Of a DNA stretch of 6,168 nt, positions 4,333 to 6,168 are shown in pieces. A program made the position numbers and the translations under genes. How positions within the stretch are numbered: position 1 is the first letter of the stretch; every line of letters starts with the position of its first letter. The DNA comes from an uncultured Clostridia bacterium (GTDB lineage Bacteria > Bacillota > Clostridia > Oscillospirales > Oscillospiraceae), in NCBI GenBank assembly GCA_947177005.1, contig CAMWSZ010000195.1, forward strand, positions 1 to 6,168, given 5' to 3'. The notes under the pieces are model-generated. The model was not told the origin of the DNA. It made no database searches and saw nothing but the letters and a program-made list of their open reading frames with translations.

Positions 4333-4968
4333 ATGTATTCAGAAAAAGTCCATGTAGTAGATCACCCGCTGGTGGCCCATAAGCTGACCATTCTCCGGGA
4401 TAAAAACACGCCCACAAAGGAATTCCGGGAGTTGGTATCGGAGATCGGGATGCTGCTGACCTATGAGGCCACCCGGGATCTCCCGCTGACCGAACGGGAG
4501 GTGGAAACGCCTATCTGCAAAACAATGGCCCCTACCTTGCAGGGGAAAAAATTCGCCGTCGTACCAATCCTGCGGGCCGGTCTGGGTCTGGTGGACGGCG
4601 TGCTGCGAATGGTTCCCTCGGCGCGGGTGGGCCATATCGGCCTGTACCGGGATGAGGAGACGCTGGAGCCGGTCAAATACTTCTGCAAAATGCCGAAGGA
4701 TATTGCCAGCCGCGAGGTCCTGATTGTAGACCCCATGCTGGCTACCGGCGGTTCGGCCTCAGCGGCTATTGGCTTTATGAAGGAGTACGGCTGTACCGCA
4801 ATCAAATTAATGGTGCTGCTGGCGGCGCCCTGCGGGATCGAACGCATCCAGAAGGATCATCCGGATGTGGATATCTACTGCGGCGTTGTGGACTCTCATC
4901 TCAATGAACACGGCTATATTGTTCCCGGCCTCGGAGACGCCGGAGACAGAATTTTCGGAACAAAATAA
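4333..4968 (+). CDS. upp: Uracil phosphoribosyltransferase
   Basis: This cytoplasmic salvage enzyme makes UMP and pyrophosphate from uracil and PRPP. The 211-residue protein is full length for the family (about 208-212). Visible motifs are the N-terminal HPLVAHKLTILRD (11-23), VVPILRAGLGLVDG (76-89), the PRPP-binding loop LIVDPMLATGGSA (130-142) and the C-terminal uracil-binding segment YIVPGLGDAGDRIFGTK (195-211). The ATG at 4333 has a GAGAGGGG site 7 bases upstream and gives the expected family N-terminus. It is a single-gene unit between its own promoter and a perfect hairpin terminator. No uracil permease gene adjoins it, and I see no PyrR-type binding loop in the short leader. Confidence 0.97.
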   Translation: MYSEKVHVVDHPLVAHKLTILRDKNTPTKEFRELVSEIGMLLTYEATRDLPLTEREVETPICKTMAPTLQGKKFAVVPILRAGLGLVDGVLRMVPSARVGHIGLYRDEETLEPVKYFCKMPKDIASREVLIVDPMLATGGSASAAIGFMKEYGCTAIKLMVLLAAPCGIERIQKDHPDVDIYCGVVDSHLNEHGYIVPGLGDAGDRIFGTK

Positions 4969-4972
4969 AGGT

Positions 4973-5007
4973 AAAACACGACAGATGTCTCACATCTGTC
5001 GTGTTTT
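4973..5007 (+). terminator. Bidirectional intrinsic terminator between upp and the convergent unit
   Basis: A perfect 16-bp inverted repeat, AAAACACGACAGATGT (4973-4988) and its complement (4992-5007), with a 3-base CTC loop. The arms end in TTTT on either strand, so the element can terminate upp on the plus strand and the glucosidase/membrane-protein unit on the minus strand. It starts 5 bases after the upp stop and ends 17 bases from the last minus-strand codon. Confidence 0.9.
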
Positions 5008-5024
5008 GATATGCTATAGCCAGC

Positions 5025-5351
5025 CTACGGACGGTAAAGCCGTTCAGCCCTGAAATACAGGCTCACGCCCATGCCAATAAATATCAGACAGGAAATCAGG
5101 CAGCAGAGCGCAAAATACTTATTTGGATCGGCCTGTGAAATCGGGACCGACAGAATAAACAGACCAATACCGCCCAGAATGACGCCCTTTCCGGCCATAA
5201 GGCAAAAGGCGGCTGTATTTTCACCGGGTTTCTTTTTGTAACCGGGAAGCCACTCGGCCTTTTTCCGCGTACAGATTTGAAAGCCGGCCCAAATCAGAAT
5301 GACCGCGATGACAAAGCAAAACATACCGGCCTCTTGGTTTCTTGAGAGCAC
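5025..5351 (-). CDS. Small three-helix membrane protein, DUF3784-like
   Basis: The predicted 108-residue membrane protein has three hydrophobic helices at about residues 10-27, 47-70 and 79-100. A polar, basic loop after helix 1 holds RKKAEWLPGYKKKPGENTAAFC. The pattern of one helix, a loop with a W-L-P-G-Y motif, a Cys-containing start to helix 2 and then a third helix resembles the DUF3784 family of small Firmicutes membrane proteins, whose function is not known; this is recognition from memory. I chose the GTG at 5349-5351 because a perfect AAAGGAGGT (5358-5366) lies 6 bases upstream. The in-frame ATG at 5322-5324 has only a weak AAGAGG site. The gap to the glucosidase stop codon is 25 bases, so the two genes are probably co-transcribed, ending at the hairpin before upp. 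Confidence 0.72.
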   Translation of the reverse strand: MLSRNQEAGMFCFVIAVILIWAGFQICTRKKAEWLPGYKKKPGENTAAFCLMAGKGVILGGIGLFILSVPISQADPNKYFALCCLISCLIFIGMGVSLYFRAERLYRP

Positions 5352-5357
5352 GGAAGG

Positions 5358-5366
5358 ACCTCCTTT
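5358..5366 (-). promoter_or_regulatory. Strong ribosome binding site that selects a GTG start
   Basis: Minus-strand AAAGGAGGT, a near-perfect complement of the 16S 3' end, placed 6 bases before GTG at 5349-5351 and 10 bases after the glucosidase stop codon. It argues for the 108-residue product over the 99-residue ATG form. Confidence 0.8.
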
Positions 5367-5376
5367 AGATCTGCGT

Positions 5377-6168
5377 TTATCCCAGCTCCTCGCCGTTGGA
5401 GGCGATGACCTTTTGATACCAGGCAAAGGATTTTTTCTTATAACGGTTTCCGGTACCGGAGCCGTCGTCATTCAAGTCCACATAGATAAAGCCATAGCGT
5501 TTGCGCAGCTCTCCGGTGGTGAAGGAGACGACATCAATACAGCCCCAGGGGGTATAGCCCATCAGCTCCACGCCGTCCAGCTCCACGGCCTTTTTCATCT
5601 CCTGAATATGGGCCCTCAGATAGTCGATCCGGTAACTGTCGTCGCAGGTATTGTCCGGTTCCAGCTTATCAATCGCGCCGAAGCCGTTCTCCACAATGAA
5701 CATGGGCAGCTCATAGCGCTCATACATGGTATTCAGCGCATAGCGCAGGCCCACCGGGTCGATCTGCCAGCCCCAGTCGGACGCTTTCACATAGGGGTTT
5801 TTAATGGAATACTGGTTTCCGCCGCCCACCGTCTTGCTGTTGTTGACAGTGCCGGTTTTGACGGCCTCGGACATATAGTAGCTGAAGCCGATATAATCCA
5901 CCTTGCCCTCTGCGAGGATTTTCTCGTCATCCGGCTCCATAACAGGTGCGTTGCCCTCCCGTTCCCACAGTTTCTTTGCGTAAGCGCCATAATGGCCGCG
6001 GACATGGACATCCATGAAATAAAACCGTTCGTGCATAGATTCCACCGCCAGCATCACATCGTCCGGGTTGCAGGAGTAGGGGTAGAAGGGAACGAAGGAG
6101 CACATGCAGCCGATCTGGAAGTCCGGGTTGATCTCGTGGCCCTTTTTCACCACCAGCGCGGAGGCCAC
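5377..6168 (-). CDS. GH1 6-phospho-beta-glucosidase, C-terminal part
   Basis: Partial gene cut by the right edge; the last 263 codons are present and roughly 210 N-terminal residues, including the acid/base Glu motif, lie outside. The family hydrolyses phosphorylated beta-glucosides, such as cellobiose-6-phosphate or arbutin-6-phosphate brought in by a PTS, in the cytoplasm. Counting from the first visible codon, DYIGFSYY is at 91-98 and the nucleophile motif FIVENGFG at 157-164, with Glu160 as the nucleophile. GYTPWGCIDVVS follows at 204-215. The segment Ser215 to KRYGFIYVD (223-231) provides the Ser/Lys/Tyr phosphate-binding set expected of phospho-glycosidases, and KKKSFAWYQKVI is at 244-255. 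The phosphate-binding set favours a phospho-glucosidase over a plain beta-glucosidase. The gene is first of a two-gene stretch with the DUF3784-like gene; any PTS genes would lie beyond the right edge. The substrate is not certain. Confidence 0.9.
   Translation of the reverse strand: MASALVVKKGHEINPDFQIGCMCSFVPFYPYSCNPDDVMLAVESMHERFYFMDVHVRGHYGAYAKKLWEREGNAPVMEPDDEKILAEGKVDYIGFSYYMSEAVKTGTVNNSKTVGGGNQYSIKNPYVKASDWGWQIDPVGLRYALNTMYERYELPMFIVENGFGAIDKLEPDNTCDDSYRIDYLRAHIQEMKKAVELDGVELMGYTPWGCIDVVSFTTGELRKRYGFIYVDLNDDGSGTGNRYKKKSFAWYQKVIASNGEELG

Noticed and set aside
4149..4382. Two 61-codon frames on opposite strands over the upp promoter region
   Set aside because: Both cross the predicted promoters and terminator-like element and lack ribosome sites; the plus-strand one overlaps upp out of frame.
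5352..5471. Upstream extension of the DUF3784-like protein to a 148-residue form
   Set aside because: The extension would overlap the end of the glucosidase gene and adds a basic, proline-rich stretch unlike a membrane protein start. The GTG with the perfect ribosome site explains the start better.
1..6168. CRISPR arrays, insertion sequences, tRNA or rRNA genes, attachment sites
   Set aside because: Reading both strands I found no regularly spaced repeats, transposase-like frames, terminal inverted repeats, cloverleaf-type sequences or rRNA-like stretches.

Overview
The window looks like ordinary chromosomal DNA from a GC-rich anaerobic Firmicute, most likely a clostridium of the Oscillospiraceae/Ruminococcaceae type. 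The clues are GC-leaning codon use combined with Firmicutes-style AGGAGG ribosome binding sites, a type III pantothenate kinase, an ECF-transporter S component, a clostridial Rrf2-nifS-iscU cluster without HscA/HscB, and a phospho-beta-glucosidase. The taxonomic placement is inferred from gene content and style; there is no rRNA here to confirm it.

Left part (1-1061, minus strand). The N-terminus of an ECF-transporter S component is cut by the left edge. Upstream of it in the same direction is a complete coaX (type III pantothenate kinase), and a long imperfect hairpin lies between the two. The pair suggests vitamin (possibly pantothenate) uptake and entry into CoA synthesis. coaX has its own promoter and is divergent from the next block.

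Central part (1062-3606, plus strand). An Rrf2/IscR-type regulator with a four-cysteine cluster precedes nifS/iscS (cysteine desulfurase) and an iscU-type Fe-S scaffold. The regulator and the nifS-iscU pair each have a near-consensus sigma-A promoter, and each carries a copy of the same 24-bp inverted repeat (9-bp arms, 6-bp spacer; perfect at the regulator, one mismatch at nifS). This is the best-supported regulatory circuit in the window: an Fe-S-sensing repressor controlling itself and a minimal ISC assembly pair. The scaffold ends in an unusual Cys/His/Glu-rich tail.

Right part (3607-6168). A small single-pass membrane protein of unknown function on the minus strand converges with iscU at a strong hairpin terminator. 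A non-coding stretch of about 330 bases holds divergent promoters for that gene and for upp (uracil phosphoribosyltransferase, plus strand). upp ends at a perfect 16-bp hairpin shared with the next minus-strand unit. That unit consists of a GH1 6-phospho-beta-glucosidase, cut by the right edge, followed 25 bases later by a three-helix membrane protein resembling the DUF3784 family that starts at GTG.

I see no mobile elements, CRISPR arrays, tRNA or rRNA genes. I found no convincing new multi-gene system. The items most worth following up are the paired operators, the cysteine arrangement of the regulator and the metal-ligand-rich tail of the scaffold protein.
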